From NCBI GenBank assembly GCA_947243795.1, contig OX365929.1, positions 930,001-994,000 on the forward strand: a DNA stretch of 64,000 bases, read 5' to 3'. Every line of letters begins with the position of its first letter. The first letter of the stretch is position 1. Of this stretch, positions 1 to 11,457 are shown piece after piece. This DNA is from Saccharomyces uvarum (lineage: Eukaryota > Ascomycota > Saccharomycetes > Saccharomycetales > Saccharomycetaceae). The position numbers and the translations under genes are program-made. The notes beneath the pieces were generated by a model. It did no database searches. It worked only from the letters and a program-made list of their open reading frames with translations, and was not told the DNA's origin.

Positions 1-388
1 TGGTCAAAACATCTGGAATAACAAGCTTGGCTAAAAATTGAGGGTTAAAAAAGAATTGGATGAATGGACCATTGGCTTCAACCTTTTCCAAGAAATCGCC
101 ACATGGAAATTTTTCAGACCATTCAACGGCTAGAGCTTTTGGATTAGCACCTTTGATCCTCAATCTTGGGACGGGGATTAATAAATCACCTCTATCCATA
201 GTATTTGTCCATTCCAAGGCTGGAAAAATGATAGAAGTTTCTACGCCGGATATTTTGCTCAGTTCTTGAGAAATGTAGTTTCTCATCAAATCCACGACGT
301 TGACGTCAGGATGAGAACCTTCAGCGACAGCAGGTTCTGCAATAGATAGCTTTTTTAATTGAGAAATCATGTTTTCTGTGCTAGCCAT
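1..388 (-). CDS. YDR341C: Cytosolic arginyl-tRNA synthetase, N-terminal part (cut by window edge)
   Basis: The minus-strand frame opens with ATG at 386-388 and stays open to the window edge, giving 129 codons; the rest of the gene lies outside. The protein begins MASTENMISQLKKLSIAEPA and continues through GDLLIPVPRLRIKGANPKAL and KFPCGDFLEKVEANGPFIQF. These closely match the N-terminal region of the S. cerevisiae cytosolic ArgRS as I remember it. The enzyme charges tRNA-Arg with arginine. The visible part is the N-terminal additional domain that contacts the tRNA; the catalytic HIGH-type motif lies beyond the edge. The next gene on the same strand is a hexose transporter, as in S. cerevisiae, which supports the call. 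Confidence 0.95.
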   Translation of the reverse strand, partial: MASTENMISQLKKLSIAEPAVAEGSHPDVNVVDLMRNYISQELSKISGVETSIIFPALEWTNTMDRGDLLIPVPRLRIKGANPKALAVEWSEKFPCGDFLEKVEANGPFIQFFFNPQFLAKLVIPDVLT

Positions 389-983
389 TTTGTAACTAGA
401 TAATCTGTTGATTTCACTCCCAATTATCAAAGTGTAAATACACTATTCAAAATATATGTCATAATTTTATCATGTTCATTCCAACAGGTGCATTGTGAAA
501 TTGAGAAGAAAATTTTTTTTTCGCTTCGCATCATCGAAGGACGTTTTTTCTGTAATTGCAAAAAGATATGAGTCAGTTATCCCTACCTGCCCTAAAACAA
601 ACCTCAAAGCTGAGTACATGTTAAACAAAATCCTTATATCCTTAGCATTTTGGGAGCGCTCTGCTATCGCAGGTGCCTTTCGTTAAATAAGGCACTGTTA
701 AAGATATAAAAAAAGTATAACCGTAGATACTAGTAAGTAATCAAGCTGTTTGCTCTATCTCTATCTTATATTTCCCTCTGTGACAATTTCCTTGTCCCAT
801 TTTTCTGCGTAGCAACAAATAAATAATAAAAAGAATTTGAAATATTAAACTTTATTAGTTTTGTTTATGTTAAAAAGAGTATATACTTTTTATAATATCA
901 TTAAAATATAAAATCAGAATTAATGTGCATTTTAGATGCACGGATATTAGAACAGTGTCATGAATTAATTAATTGTTCGAAGA
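389..983. promoter_or_regulatory. Intergenic: ArgRS promoter and HXT7-like 3' UTR
   Basis: No gene is seen. The left half should carry the promoter and leader of the minus-strand ArgRS gene. It contains an AAAATTTT core at 509-516, which resembles the RRPE element of growth-regulated genes (weak, a single motif). The right half is AT-rich 3' UTR of the HXT7-like gene. About 85 bp before its stop codon (from about 899) are closely repeated at about 6226-6310 downstream of the second HXT copy, so the HXT duplication extends past the coding region. A 63-codon plus-strand frame here has no support. Confidence 0.6.
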
Positions 984-2696
984 TTACTTTCTGCTGAACA
1001 TTCTCTTGTACATTGGCTTGTCGTCATGCATCAAAGCATCGGCATCATAGTCAGCGTTTCTTCTGGATGGTGGAACCCAAGAAGCAGACTTCCATGGCAA
1101 AACACCTTCTTCCCACATGGTGTTGACTTCTTCCAAAGTTAAACCCTTGGTTTCTGGAACAACCAACAAAACGTAGAAGAACATGAAGGCCAAACATCCC
1201 ATGAAAACGTAACCGTAGTAGAAGTCAATGGCACCGGTAATAAATGGAGTGAAGAAACCAATCAAGAAACCCCACAACCAGTTACAGGCTTGAGCAACAG
1301 ACATACACTTGGATTTAACTCTTAATGGGAAAGTTTCAGAGTTGACGACGAAAGGAATTGGAGCCCAGGTAGTAGCGAAACAGAAAATATAGAAACAGGC
1401 AAAGACAATCATACAGTTACCAGCACCCTTAGATGATGGTTGACTTTTACCGTTAGGCCATAATCTAGTAACACCGACAGAAGCGAAAACAACCATACAA
1501 GCGGTCATGGAAGCGGCACCCCACAATAAACAAGTACGACGACCATATTTCTCAACAACGTAGATACCAACAAAGGTGGAAGCAAAGTTAACAATACCCA
1601 AAACAATAGAGGTTTCGAAAGAGTCACTCATACCGACAGCCTTGAAAATGGTGGTACCATAGTAGAAGAAATAGTTATCACCTGTCAATTGTTGTAGAGA
1701 TTGAATCATGGCACCCATAATCAAACGTTGTAAAATCTTATTTTTAGTTTGAAATAATTCGCCCCAGGAAGCACTACCAGCCAATTTTTCAGCTTCAATA
1801 CCAGCTAAAACACCTTCCACTTCGGCCAAGACAGATGGATCATCGACAGCAACCTTGTTGGAAATAGCAATGGAACGCTTAGCTTCTTCGACCTTACCGA
1901 CTTCAGCCAAGTAACGTGGAGACTCTGGAACAAAAGTCATACCACCAATCATAAACAAGGCCCAAGCGAAACCTAGACCCAATGGGACTCTCCATTGCAC
2001 AGAGTTGGAGTAAGTCTTGGTACCGTAGTTGGTACAGTAACCCAAGAAAATACCAGCGGTAATCATCAGTTGGTAACAGGCGACTAAAGTACCTCTCAAA
2101 TGTTTTGGAGAGACTTCAGAAATTAGCATTGGAGATAAGACAGCAATACCACCAACACCTAAACCAGAGATAATTCTACCAATGAAATATTGGTACCACT
2201 TGTCAATGGATGCAATTTGAATGATGATACCGATGATGTAAATAACAACAACGATAATTAAACCTAACCTACGACCATACATGTCACCTAATTTGGACAA
2301 AATAATACCACCAAAGGCACAACCAATGTTGAAAATAGCGACAATTAAACCGGTTCTGACCTTAGACAAATAGTAAGAGCCATCTTTATGTTTCATACCG
2401 AATCTTCTGATGAAATCAGATTGGTTAACGAAACCGGAAATAGTACCAGTATCCCAACCGAAAACGAAACCACCGAAAGCAATCATGATACACATGATAG
2501 AGACAGTAACGTAGGCGGAGGCAGGTCTCTTTGGAATTTCAATGGTAGGTTCCTGTTCCTCATCTTCACCGTAGGCCTTTAGTTCATCTCTTTCAGCCTT
2601 GTTGGTGGGAGTGGATAGCATCGAGTTAGAAGCCGAGTCAACCGGAGAGAGATGCTCCACAGGAGTACGCTCTGCAATAGCAGCGTCTTGTGACAT
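984..2696 (-). CDS. HXT7: High-affinity hexose transporter, HXT7-position copy
   Basis: 570-aa MFS sugar transporter with twelve predicted membrane segments and cytosolic ends, taking up glucose and fructose at the plasma membrane. Visible motifs are [10 protein letters not shown] (80-89), GRR after TM2, PESPRYL (257-263) and PETKGL (514-519). Residues studied in S. cerevisiae Hxt7 are kept: T213, D340 and N370. The N-terminus MSQDAAIAE is typical of HXT6/7. It differs from the second copy at about 25 residues, ten of them packed into 449-503. There it carries [17 protein letters not shown] and AQACNW, which match HXT4 or HXT5 rather than HXT6/7, suggesting gene conversion. Being next to ArgRS, it sits in the HXT7 position, but the HXT6/HXT7 labels are positional only. 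Confidence 0.93.
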   Translation of the reverse strand: MSQDAAIAERTPVEHLSPVDSASNSMLSTPTNKAERDELKAYGEDEEQEPTIEIPKRPASAYVTVSIMCIMIAFGGFVFGWDTGTISGFVNQSDFIRRFGMKHKDGSYYLSKVRTGLIVAIFNIGCAFGGIILSKLGDMYGRRLGLIIVVVIYIIGIIIQIASIDKWYQYFIGRIISGLGVGGIAVLSPMLISEVSPKHLRGTLVACYQLMITAGIFLGYCTNYGTKTYSNSVQWRVPLGLGFAWALFMIGGMTFVPESPRYLAEVGKVEEAKRSIAISNKVAVDDPSVLAEVEGVLAGIEAEKLAGSASWGELFQTKNKILQRLIMGAMIQSLQQLTGDNYFFYYGTTIFKAVGMSDSFETSIVLGIVNFASTFVGIYVVEKYGRRTCLLWGAASMTACMVVFASVGVTRLWPNGKSQPSSKGAGNCMIVFACFYIFCFATTWAPIPFVVNSETFPLRVKSKCMSVAQACNWLWGFLIGFFTPFITGAIDFYYGYVFMGCLAFMFFYVLLVVPETKGLTLEEVNTMWEEGVLPWKSASWVPPSRRNADYDADALMHDDKPMYKRMFSRK

Positions 2697-5600
2697 TTTT
2701 TATTAATAGTTAAAAACTTTTTTTGTTTTCTTATTCTTTGTTTATAGAAAAGACAAGTTGATCTTGTTTGTTCTTCTTGATTTCTTATTATTGTATAAGT
2801 GTATAAAAAAGAATGAACCATGAACATTGTAAACTAACACAACTCATCATCTCTATTTATACTTTTTTTTCAATTGCAACAAGTTGCATCTCCTTCTTCT
2901 CATTATTTCAGGTGGCAATGAACTGTAGAGGGAACACTGGTGACGGTAAGGATCTGTCCTTGCAACAGGCACATTTTCTGAGTAATTTTTCCTCTGTGTT
3001 TCAAGAACTATCCAGCGAAAGGAAAATGTAAACACAGGTCACAGAATCGCAAGCACAGACCCGAGGTTGTTCCTAAAATAAATAGTGGGTTGAAAAAGTT
3101 TATTCCCTGAAGAGAATATATCCGTTGCCTTTCTGGATAATTTTTTCAAAGGAAGCTGTTGTTTGTACGAGCTTTTCTGCGAAGAAACGGCATTTTTCCA
3201 GCAATTGTTCCTCCGAGAAAAAAAGATTTCCTACCCCGCGCAGACACCTGCATACCCCTCTCTTGCACGGGGTAAAAACAAAATAGAACAGAGTTTCGCC
3301 GTAGCCGCCTCTGACGGAGCCGTATGGAACAATCCTGGAAAAACGCGGCGGAAAAAAACGGCGTCGTCGTCTGCGGCTCTATTCAGGGAAAGGAGCCGCT
3401 GGATGGGATGATGTTGTGGCGAAAAAAGGATGCTGCATTTTCTGCAACAGGATTTGTCCACGCAGGTTCTCTTCAAATAACCTGTTTTTGAAATCTAGGC
3501 CTTCTCAATTAAATTTCTGTGAATGCCCTGCGATGTTCTACTGTGTTGCATTTTGGCTCTTAGCATGACATTTTTTTATATATAATTTTTTTTTACTATA
3601 GTTGAGCTTGGAACGGCACCTTGGACCATTGTAGGGCATGCACACCATTTCTAGAACTGGTAACACCGGTGGGAGCATTCAGTTCCAGGGTTTAACAACT
3701 AGTAGAGACCAGTTCTCATGTTAACAAAAACGAAGATCTCGTCCATTATTACCGAGGACGAATTCTTCCTTCAAGAGTGCAGTATAGCAAGTCTGCCTTT
3801 CGTTGGGTATGAACCAAACCCCATTTACTGGGGTTAGCAAATACTACTTTTATGTACAATTATTATAGTTCTTTCATAGTACTTTTCTAAAATTTGAATA
3901 CAATGTTTTTATCGCTTCTACTTAGAAAATTTAGAAGTTCAGACTTAAATAACTGCCTTGTTTTTTTTGCTTGCTTCACTCGTTATTGCTAAGTGAAATT
4001 TTTAGGGTTATGACCTGTAAGGTGCAAAAAGAAGGGCTCTTGGTAAAACAAAAAATAGTGGGTTAATCAATATGCACCAAAATGCAGGCCAAGAAAAATA
4101 AAATCATCCTAATGTCAATTGGAGGAGCGGACCTGAAGGAGTTTAGACTTTTTCTTAAGGACAAATGTTTTTCTTTTTCTGTATTTTTCCGTAGAGAGCG
4201 TTTATGTTGCATTTGACTCGCGGAGAAAGCTCGAAAGATTATGCAGAAAATCCGGGGATTGAACTGTATAATAGACAGTAAAGGGAGCCCCGGATTTAAT
4301 CCCCCGCTGGGACAATCGCCCCTTGTTGCAGGCGGAAAAAAATCTTATTTAGAAAAAAGAGATGAAAATATTTTTCATTCTCCGCTTTTTTTCCATAATA
4401 CGGGGGAAATTGACAGTTGCTACAGCTCTTTGTTAGAACCCGCATGATATTTTCCGGGAATAGACACCAGGAACAACTGCCCCCACATTCTTCCTTTCTA
4501 TTCGAACTTTAGTTTAGCTTGAATATTACCAAAGCCAGCGGCTCGTTGTTTCTTTTTTACTTCCGGTTGTATTTTTGCTTTCTTGTCTCAGCGTGGGAGG
4601 GAATGAACTGTCGCTAATATGCAAAGGAAACTAAGCACCATGTGTTGGTAAAATTTTCTGGAGCATAAAAAAGCAATATTGGTGGGTGTATACTCATATT
4701 CACTGAAAATTTTGTTCTATAGGAATTTCTTTTTTTTTTCTCTTGTGGTTTGACATTAACTAATGTGGCAGTTGCTGAACAAAATGAAAAATGCATATTA
4801 TTTTCTCTCGTTTCATCGTTTCAAATGAAAAATCATTAACGCTAAAAAGATCTTGTAATGTTAATCCTGTGGAAACGCGTACCCCAATAAAATATAGTTT
4901 TAGCTATAATCAGGACAAAAATGACGCATTTGACCGTTTAGGAATCAATGAAATATATATCAGCCGGCCCACTTGCGGCGCAAACAACATTGCTCTTTGA
5001 CGCTTTTTCTTTGGAGAAACTTCATGAAGACTTGAAATATTGGAAGATAACTTTCTTTTATTTTTGTCTAGTGAGTAAAATAATGTTTGATTATTCACTG
5101 TATACACGCTATTTATTTATCTTAAAGAACTGAATGGTTACAAAAGTGCAATAGTGAGCCTATAATCCTAGAGAGGAAAATTAAAAATTTCCTCGGATAA
5201 TATTACCTTGCATTTTGATCTATTGGCAAGCAGAAATGCCTGACCACCATAGGAAAGTGGATATTTTGCCCGCAGTGCTCATTTTCTTGAAGCTCGGGTT
5301 ATAAGTTCGTTTGGATTAATGTTTAACTTGTGGGGCAAAATGCAAATGCTTGAAGTATCGGCTTTTATTAGAGCCACAATCAAATTGAAAATTTGTTTAT
5401 ATATCGCTTCCAAGAAATCTTCTTTATTTACGACCTTTAGTGACATGCATAATCTTGATAAAACGTTCCTTGGGTTTATTTTCTGCAAGACCTTTGAAAT
5501 TTTAAAAGCTATTGAAGCAACTCTCGGCGCTGCTTAAGACTTTGTTGAGGGGTCAATAGTTCGGAAATTTTGAACGTTTATGTAACTACAGAGTATTTGC

Positions 5601-6310
5601 TGTAAAATATCAAACGTTTAAACCGTCGACTTTAAATCCTTTGCTTGAGAGAAGGATTTTTTTTTTCAATACGTCTCACCAGTACTCAATCCCTCTAAGA
5701 AGTTGAAACTCTTCCTTTTCGATCGCTTTTCAAATGGAGTATTTTCCAGAACTATATAAAAGGCCTGAAAATGGATGTTCTTCGTTGTAGTCCGTCTTTT
5801 CCTTCCGTACAGAGGACAATATTTAAAGAAATGTATGGACCCTGTGACATTCCTCCTTTAAAAGGTGGATATATAATGTGAGAGCTTTGACAGCCTTATT
5901 ACTGGCAGAGGAATCACATTTACTCTTGAATATTCTCTATGAAGGGATTTCTATTAAGTTTGGGTATTGAGTAAAGGTAAGTTCTATATATTATTCGGCA
6001 TGATCCCCCTTGATAATAATATCCCTAGATTAGCGCCACCCAGCACCTCCTTCAGAATTAAAAATGTTTAATTTCCTAACAAAACATCAACTTTGGAAGC
6101 ATCAAGTTTTTGATCTTACTCCAAAGCGCAGAATAAAAAATAATTAGTAAGTTAAAAAAGTATAAAGAGTTATAATTTCTTTTAGTAGTAGATTATACTG
6201 CTATATCATAAATCGTTATAAGAGATATTAAAATAATAAATCAGAATTAATGGGCGTTCTAAATGCTTAGATATTAGAACAGTGTCATGAATTAATTAAT
6301 TGTTCGAAGA
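2697..6310. promoter_or_regulatory. 3.6-kb HXT7-HXT6 intergenic region, no gene found
   Basis: Only short random frames are present. The first ~75 bp next to the HXT7-like start (2697-2770) resemble the leader of the second copy (8027-8105), so the duplicated unit includes the 5' leader. Further out are a lone Rgt1-type site (CGGAAAA, 3349-3355), a near-match to the Mig1 consensus around 3827-3838, and a dense site cluster at 4185-4456 (separate entry). The remainder, 4460-6225, is AT-rich with no recognisable gene, RNA or transposon. The last ~85 bp are 3' UTR of the HXT6-like gene. Confidence 0.6.
4185..4456. promoter_or_regulatory. Distal cluster of Rgt1- and Mig1-type sites
   Basis: Five matches to the Rgt1 consensus CGGANNA (either strand) lie at 4185-4191, 4221-4227, 4333-4339, 4378-4384 and 4450-4456. 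Between them two GGGG/CCCC boxes form a perfect 10-bp inverted repeat, AAATCCGGGG (4248-4257) and CCCCGGATTT (4288-4297). The right arm, read as 4288-4299 on the reverse strand, fits the full Mig1 consensus (five A/T, N, S, Y, GGGG). Rgt1 and Mig1 repress HXT genes according to glucose level. The cluster lies about 1.5-1.75 kb upstream of the HXT7-like start. Binding is inferred from consensus only. Confidence 0.5.
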
Positions 6311-8023
6311 TTACTTTCTGCTGAACATTCTCTTGTACATTGGCTTGTCGTCATGCATCAAAGCATCGGCATCATAGTCAGCGTTTCTTCTGGATGGTGG
6401 AACCCAAGAAGCAGACTTCCATGGCAAAACACCTTCTTCCCACATGGTGTTGACTTCTTCCAAAGTTAAACCCTTGGTTTCTGGAACAACCAACAAAACG
6501 TAGAAGAACATGAAAACCAAACAGCCCATGAAAACGTAACCGTAGTAGAAGTTAATGGCACCCGTAATAAATGGAGTGAAGAAACCAATCAAGAAACCCC
6601 AGAACCAGTTAGCAGCGGTAGCAATAGACATAGCCTTGGATTTGATTCTCAATGGGAAAGTTTCTGAAACAACAACATAAGGAATAGGAGCCCAGGTAGT
6701 AGCGAAACAGAAAATATAGAAACAGGCAAAGACAATCATACAGTTACCAGCACCCTTAGATGATGGTTGACTTTTACCGTTAGGCCATAATCTAGTAACA
6801 CCGACAGAAGCGTAGACAACCATACAAGCGGTCATGGAAGCGGCACCCCACAATAAACAAGTACGACGACCATATTTATCAACAACGTAGATACCAACAA
6901 AGGTGGAAGCAAAGTTAACAATACCCAAAACAATAGAGGTTTCGAAAGAGTCACTCATACCGACAGCCTTGAAAATGGTGGTACCATAGTAGAAGAAATA
7001 GTTATCACCTGTCAATTGTTGTAGAGATTGAATCATGGCACCCATAATCAAACGTTGTAAGACCTTAGTCTTTGTACTAAACAATTCACCCCAAGAAGCA
7101 CTACCGGCCAATTTTTCAGCTTCAATACCAGCTAAAACACCTTCCACTTCGGCTAAGACAGATGGATCGTCGACAGCAACCTTGTTGGAAACAGCAATGG
7201 AACGCTTAGCTTCTTCGACCTTACCGACTTCAGCCAAGTAACGTGGAGACTCTGGAACAAAAGTCATACCACCAATCATAAACAAGGCCCAAGCGAAACC
7301 TAGACCCAATGGGACTCTCCATTGTACAGAGTTGGAGTAAGTCTTGGTACCGTAGTTGGTACAGTAACCCAAGAAAATACCAGCGGTAATCATCAGTTGG
7401 TAACAGGCGACTAAAGTACCTCTTAACTGCTTTGGAGAGACTTCAGAAATTAGCATTGGAGATAAGACAGCAATACCACCAACACCTAAACCAGAGATAA
7501 TTCTACCAATGAAATATTGGTACCACTTGTCAATGGATGCAATTTGAATGATGATACCGATGATGTAAATAACAACAACGACAATCAAACCCATCTTACG
7601 ACCGTACATGTCACCTAATTTGGACAAAATAATACCACCAAAGGCACAACCAATGTTGAAAATAGAGACAATTAAACCGGTTCTGACCTTAGACAAATAG
7701 TTAGAGCCATCTTTATGTTTCATACCGAACCTTCTGATGAAATCAGATTGGTTAACGAAACCAGAAATAGTACCAGTATCCCAACCGAAAACGAAACCAC
7801 CGAAAGCAATCATGATACACATGATAGAGACAGTAACGTAGGCGGAGGCAGGTCTCTTTGGAATTTCAATGGTAGGTTCCTGTTCCTCATCTTCACCGTA
7901 GGCCTTTAGTTCATCTCTTTCAGCCTTGTTGGTGGGAGTGGATAGCATCGAGTTAGAAGCCGAGCCGGCCGGAGAGAGATGCTCCACAGGAGTATGCTCT
8001 GCAATAGCAGCGTCTTGTGACAT
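6311..8023 (-). CDS. HXT6: High-affinity hexose transporter, HXT6-position copy
   Basis: 570-aa MFS hexose transporter, the tandem twin of the HXT7-like gene and identical to it at about 545 residues. It keeps [18 protein letters not shown]213, D340, N370 and PETKGL, with the same tail ending KRMFSRK. Unlike its neighbour, residues 449-503 carry [17 protein letters not shown] and ATAANWFWG, the usual HXT6/7 form, so this copy looks closer to the ancestral sequence. The downstream HXT3 shares the ATAANWFWG block. The leader just upstream of the ATG has a short TTTG tandem repeat (8051-8070). Two full Mig1-consensus sites lie within 470 bp upstream, consistent with glucose repression of a high-affinity transporter. 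Confidence 0.93.
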   Translation of the reverse strand: MSQDAAIAEHTPVEHLSPAGSASNSMLSTPTNKAERDELKAYGEDEEQEPTIEIPKRPASAYVTVSIMCIMIAFGGFVFGWDTGTISGFVNQSDFIRRFGMKHKDGSNYLSKVRTGLIVSIFNIGCAFGGIILSKLGDMYGRKMGLIVVVVIYIIGIIIQIASIDKWYQYFIGRIISGLGVGGIAVLSPMLISEVSPKQLRGTLVACYQLMITAGIFLGYCTNYGTKTYSNSVQWRVPLGLGFAWALFMIGGMTFVPESPRYLAEVGKVEEAKRSIAVSNKVAVDDPSVLAEVEGVLAGIEAEKLAGSASWGELFSTKTKVLQRLIMGAMIQSLQQLTGDNYFFYYGTTIFKAVGMSDSFETSIVLGIVNFASTFVGIYVVDKYGRRTCLLWGAASMTACMVVYASVGVTRLWPNGKSQPSSKGAGNCMIVFACFYIFCFATTWAPIPYVVVSETFPLRIKSKAMSIATAANWFWGFLIGFFTPFITGAINFYYGYVFMGCLVFMFFYVLLVVPETKGLTLEEVNTMWEEGVLPWKSASWVPPSRRNADYDADALMHDDKPMYKRMFSRK

Positions 8024-8319
8024 CTTAAAAATTTTAATTTGAAAACTTTTTTGTTTGTTTGTTTGTTTGTTCTTTGTTTATAGAAAAGACAAGTTGAGCT
8101 TGTATGATCTTTTTAGTCTTTTTTTTGAACAATAAAGAGAAAACAGAACAGAGAAAGGAACGATTACAAACATTCGAGCATTTTCTTGCCTCCTTTTATA
8201 TGCTTCAATGCTCTCCCAATTAAGCTCTCTCCATCGGCTGAAAAGCGGCAGCTACACACAAATCTGCAACTATGCTAGCTTTCTTGAACGAGACAAGGAG
8301 AGTATCGTGTACCTCATAC

Positions 8320-8331
8320 ATATTTCTGGGG
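8320..8331 (+). promoter_or_regulatory. Mig1-type site upstream of HXT6
   Basis: ATATTTCTGGGG fits the Mig1 consensus exactly: five A/T, any base, S, Y, GGGG. It lies about 300 bp upstream of the HXT6-like ATG and is followed by a second GGGG. Mig1 recruits Cyc8-Tup1 in high glucose, which suits a high-affinity transporter. Call is by consensus only. Confidence 0.5.
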
Positions 8332-8478
8332 GGAGGGGAATGATCTTTTTCTTCAAGGAACAATCCCGAAACTGCCTCCTTGCTATTCTGTGGAAAGTTC
8401 CACCAGTTTCTCCTTTTTTTCCAGAAGTTTTGGGAAAATACTAGTATTCGATGCCGGAACCCCACAATGTACCTGCAC

Positions 8479-8490
8479 ATTTATGTGGGG
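8479..8490 (+). promoter_or_regulatory. Second Mig1-type site upstream of HXT6
   Basis: ATTTATGTGGGG is a full match to the Mig1 consensus, about 460 bp upstream of the HXT6-like start and 150 bp from the first site. A pair at this spacing makes glucose repression more likely than a single chance match would. Call is by consensus only. Confidence 0.5.
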
Positions 8491-9753
8491 TAGAAGTGGA
8501 AAAAACAAATACCAGCGTGCCTGCGACATGTTCTTTGTACAGCGCTCTTCGTGTCAAGTAAGAAAACAAATTTGGTGACAAGACTAAAAGCCTGTAGCCC
8601 CTTGTGATGGCGAACATTGAAGCGCATTTGTCTTGGCGCCGCACAATATCTGCGCACAGTATTTTGTCCTCGACTGCTTATCACACCATAGTGCATGCAC
8701 GCGTTGTCGCGGCTTTTTTCCGTTCTTGGCCTGCAGGCACCCCTCGATGGCAAGGTAGAATAAGAGTGCTCTAGCCTGACAAAGCACGGAACGGGTGGAA
8801 CAAGCTGGCACGGCACACCCATCCCTGAATCAGTTTTTCCAATCAGTGGTGCACGGGATGGGTACACTAAAGCGGTTCGGCTCTAATTGGAGTTTCGGCC
8901 TCTTTTTTGGTTGTTGCACTGTGACTGCATTCTTCCCTCCCCCTTTTTCCTTTTTCCTTTATTCTTTTCCTTCCGCGGGCAGTAGGAAAATAGTGAGCAG
9001 CCGTTGTTCCGTTTGCCCTGTTGAGAAGCATAGAACGGTTTTTCCAACCAAACGGATCTAATTAGCAAAGTTCCTCCATTCGGCTCGAAGCCGCTCCCAA
9101 TCCGGGAACTCTAAAAAACGGTAAGGAGCTAAACATTGTAGCCGTGTGGGAAAAATAAGAAAAATACTTGCTGCTTTCATGGGAATGTCTGGGACATTTC
9201 CATGCTGTCCAGTCAGCAACCTGTTTGAAAAGGCTTCTAGGACGTTGGACTGGTGGCCCCTTTGTAATGGTTTTCCCGCTCGGATCATGCGGAAGGGGCG
9301 TGTATTCTTACGAGAGGATAATTCATCGTGCGATTGACACAGAATTATCTAAGTATTGTTGTTCTCTTTCTGTTCTTGTGGCGTGCTTACGTTCACAAAT
9401 GGTTTATGGTGCGCCTGTTTTCCTTCTGGTCTGGTCTATCGATGTCTACGGTGTTGCTTTTTTCTATATAAATTTCCCATGCGCCTTCCGCCGATGATGT
9501 TTCTTGTCCTCCAAAAAATATAGTTTGTTTACAAATTTGGAAAAAGAAAAAAAAAAAGTGAAAATTTAAAGAAATTAAAAAATGCTAAAAATCTATTGTT
9601 TTTGATATCACATACCAATGTTTTATTAACTGTATCAGAGAATTATATATATATAAAAATGTCATAAAATTTGTGTGTATTCTTTATCATTATTAACTAG
9701 CACGTAGAATTTGTAAAATACACTATTATTCAGCACTAAGATTCAGTGTGAAA

Positions 9754-11457
9754 TTACTTTCTGCCGAACATACTCTTGTAAAATGGTTGGTCATCATGCA
9801 TCAATGCATCGGCATTGTAGTCAGCACCTCTTCTGGATGTTGGAACCCAAGAAGCAGACTTCCATGGCAAAACACCTTCAGCATACATATCGTTGACTTC
9901 TTCTAATGATAGACCCTTTGTTTCTGGAACAAAGAAAAAGACGTAGAAGTATGCGAAAACCATACAGCCCATGAAAACGTAACCGTAGTAGAAGTTAATG
10001 GCACCAGTGATAAATGGAGTGAAGAAACCAATCAAGAAACCCCAGAACCAGTTAGCAGCAGTAGCAATAGACATAGCCTTGGACTTAACTCTCAATGGGA
10101 AAGTTTCGGAAATAACAACATAGGCAATTGGAGCCCAGGTAGTAGCGAAACAGAAAATATAGAAACAAGCGAAACAAATCATACAGTTACCAGCACCCTT
10201 AGAGGAACCGTTATTTTGACCGTGTGGCCACAATTTTGTAACACCGACAGAAGCGTAGACAACGTAACAGCAGACCATACCGATGGCACCCCACAATAAA
10301 CAGTTACGACGACCGAAACGATCAACTGTGTACAAAGAGCAACAAGTAGAGAAAAGATTGACAACACCGAAAACAATAGAGGTTTCGAAAGAGTCACTCA
10401 TACCGACAGCCTTGAAAACAGTAGTACCATAGTAGAAGAAATAGTTATCACCTGTCAATTGTTGTAGAGATTGAATCATAATACCCATCATAGTACGCTT
10501 GAACATAGCTGGCTTACCAGTGAACAATTCACCCCATGAGGCTGAACCGGCGGCTCTGGCCTCTTCGACACTAGCTTCAATAGTTTCCAATTCTTGTTGA
10601 ATGAATGGATGGTCTGGAGCAACCTTGTTAACTCTAGATAGAGAAGATCTGGCTTCATCGATTTTACCGGCTTCAACCAAGTAACGTGGAGACTCTGGAA
10701 CAAAAGTCATACCACCAATCATAAACAAGGCCCAAGCGAAACACAAACCTAATGGAACTCTCCATTGGACAGAGTTGGAGTAGTTCTTGGTACCGAAATT
10801 AGTACAGTAACCCAAGAAAATACCCAAGGTGATCATCAGTTGGTAACAGGAGACTAAAGTACCTCTCATATCCTTTGGAGCCACTTCAGAAATCAGCATT
10901 GGAGATAAGACAGCAATACCACCAACACCTAAACCAGAGATAATTCTACCAATGAAATATTGGTACCACTTGTCAATGGATGCAATTTGAATGATGATAC
11001 CGATGATGTAAATAACAACAACGACAATCAAACCCATCTTACGACCGTACATATCACCTAACTTGGCTAAAACAATACCACCGATGGCACAACCAATATT
11101 GAAAATAGCGACAATTAAACCGGTTCTGACCTTAGACAAATAGTGAGAGCCATCTTTATGCTTCATACCGAATCTTCTCAAAAAATCGGTTTGAGCAACG
11201 AAACCGGAAATGGTACCAGTATCCCAACCGAAAACGAAACCACCAAAGGCAACCATAACACAACAGATGGAGACGGTAACATAAGCACCTTTACCAGTGT
11301 TTGGGTTGCTTAGGATTTGGTCGGCTTCAGCTTGGAAGTCATCTTGAGTACCTTTTTCCTCAGGCATGTTCATTACCTGGGAACTATTAGAAGGTAACTC
11401 AGCATTGGAGTTCTCACTTGATTTTTGTGGAGATATCAAATCTGGAGTTGAATTCAT
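9754..11457 (-). CDS. HXT3: Low-affinity hexose transporter Hxt3
   Basis: 567 aa, the same length as S. cerevisiae Hxt3. The N-terminus [13 protein letters not shown] is diagnostic of HXT3, as are [30 protein letters not shown] and the tail [10 protein letters not shown]. It is a twelve-segment MFS plasma-membrane protein for bulk glucose uptake at moderate to high glucose. Family motifs [17 protein letters not shown] and PETKGL are present. One oddity: around residues 446-500 it reads [13 protein letters not shown] and [15 protein letters not shown], like the HXT6 copy. As I recall, S. cerevisiae Hxt3 has [13 protein letters not shown] and SAANWIWGFLISFF there. This suggests local gene conversion inside the array. 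Confidence 0.95.
   Translation of the reverse strand: MNSTPDLISPQKSSENSNAELPSNSSQVMNMPEEKGTQDDFQAEADQILSNPNTGKGAYVTVSICCVMVAFGGFVFGWDTGTISGFVAQTDFLRRFGMKHKDGSHYLSKVRTGLIVAIFNIGCAIGGIVLAKLGDMYGRKMGLIVVVVIYIIGIIIQIASIDKWYQYFIGRIISGLGVGGIAVLSPMLISEVAPKDMRGTLVSCYQLMITLGIFLGYCTNFGTKNYSNSVQWRVPLGLCFAWALFMIGGMTFVPESPRYLVEAGKIDEARSSLSRVNKVAPDHPFIQQELETIEASVEEARAAGSASWGELFTGKPAMFKRTMMGIMIQSLQQLTGDNYFFYYGTTVFKAVGMSDSFETSIVFGVVNLFSTCCSLYTVDRFGRRNCLLWGAIGMVCCYVVYASVGVTKLWPHGQNNGSSKGAGNCMICFACFYIFCFATTWAPIAYVVISETFPLRVKSKAMSIATAANWFWGFLIGFFTPFITGAINFYYGYVFMGCMVFAYFYVFFFVPETKGLSLEEVNDMYAEGVLPWKSASWVPTSRRGADYNADALMHDDQPFYKSMFGRK

Larger units (their letters stand above)
8024..9753. promoter_or_regulatory. 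HXT6 promoter region and HXT3 3' UTR
   Basis: No credible gene. Frames of 109-128 codons here overlap each other and are rich in Arg, Cys and His with no conserved features; the S. cerevisiae YDR344C reading frame at this position is also considered doubtful. Two full Mig1-consensus sites (entered separately) lie close to the HXT6-like start. Rgt1-type CGGANNA matches lie at 8716-8722, 9005-9011 and 9281-9287. A TATA-like TATATG lies near 8198. The end from about 9600 is AT-rich 3' UTR of HXT3, with an AT dinucleotide run near 9645-9655. Confidence 0.6.

Noticed and set aside
3600-4100. Possible decayed gene or LTR in the HXT7-HXT6 gap
   Set aside because: Searched by eye for delta, sigma and tau ends and for HXT coding fragments; none recognised.
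8481-8867. 128-codon minus-strand frame between the HXT6-like gene and HXT3
   Set aside because: Overlaps the regulatory region and several competing frames, has unusual Arg/Cys/His-rich composition, and sits where the doubtful YDR344C frame lies in S. cerevisiae.
9168-9497. 109-codon plus-strand frame in the HXT6 to HXT3 gap
   Set aside because: No recognisable family, overlaps other random frames, in regulatory DNA.
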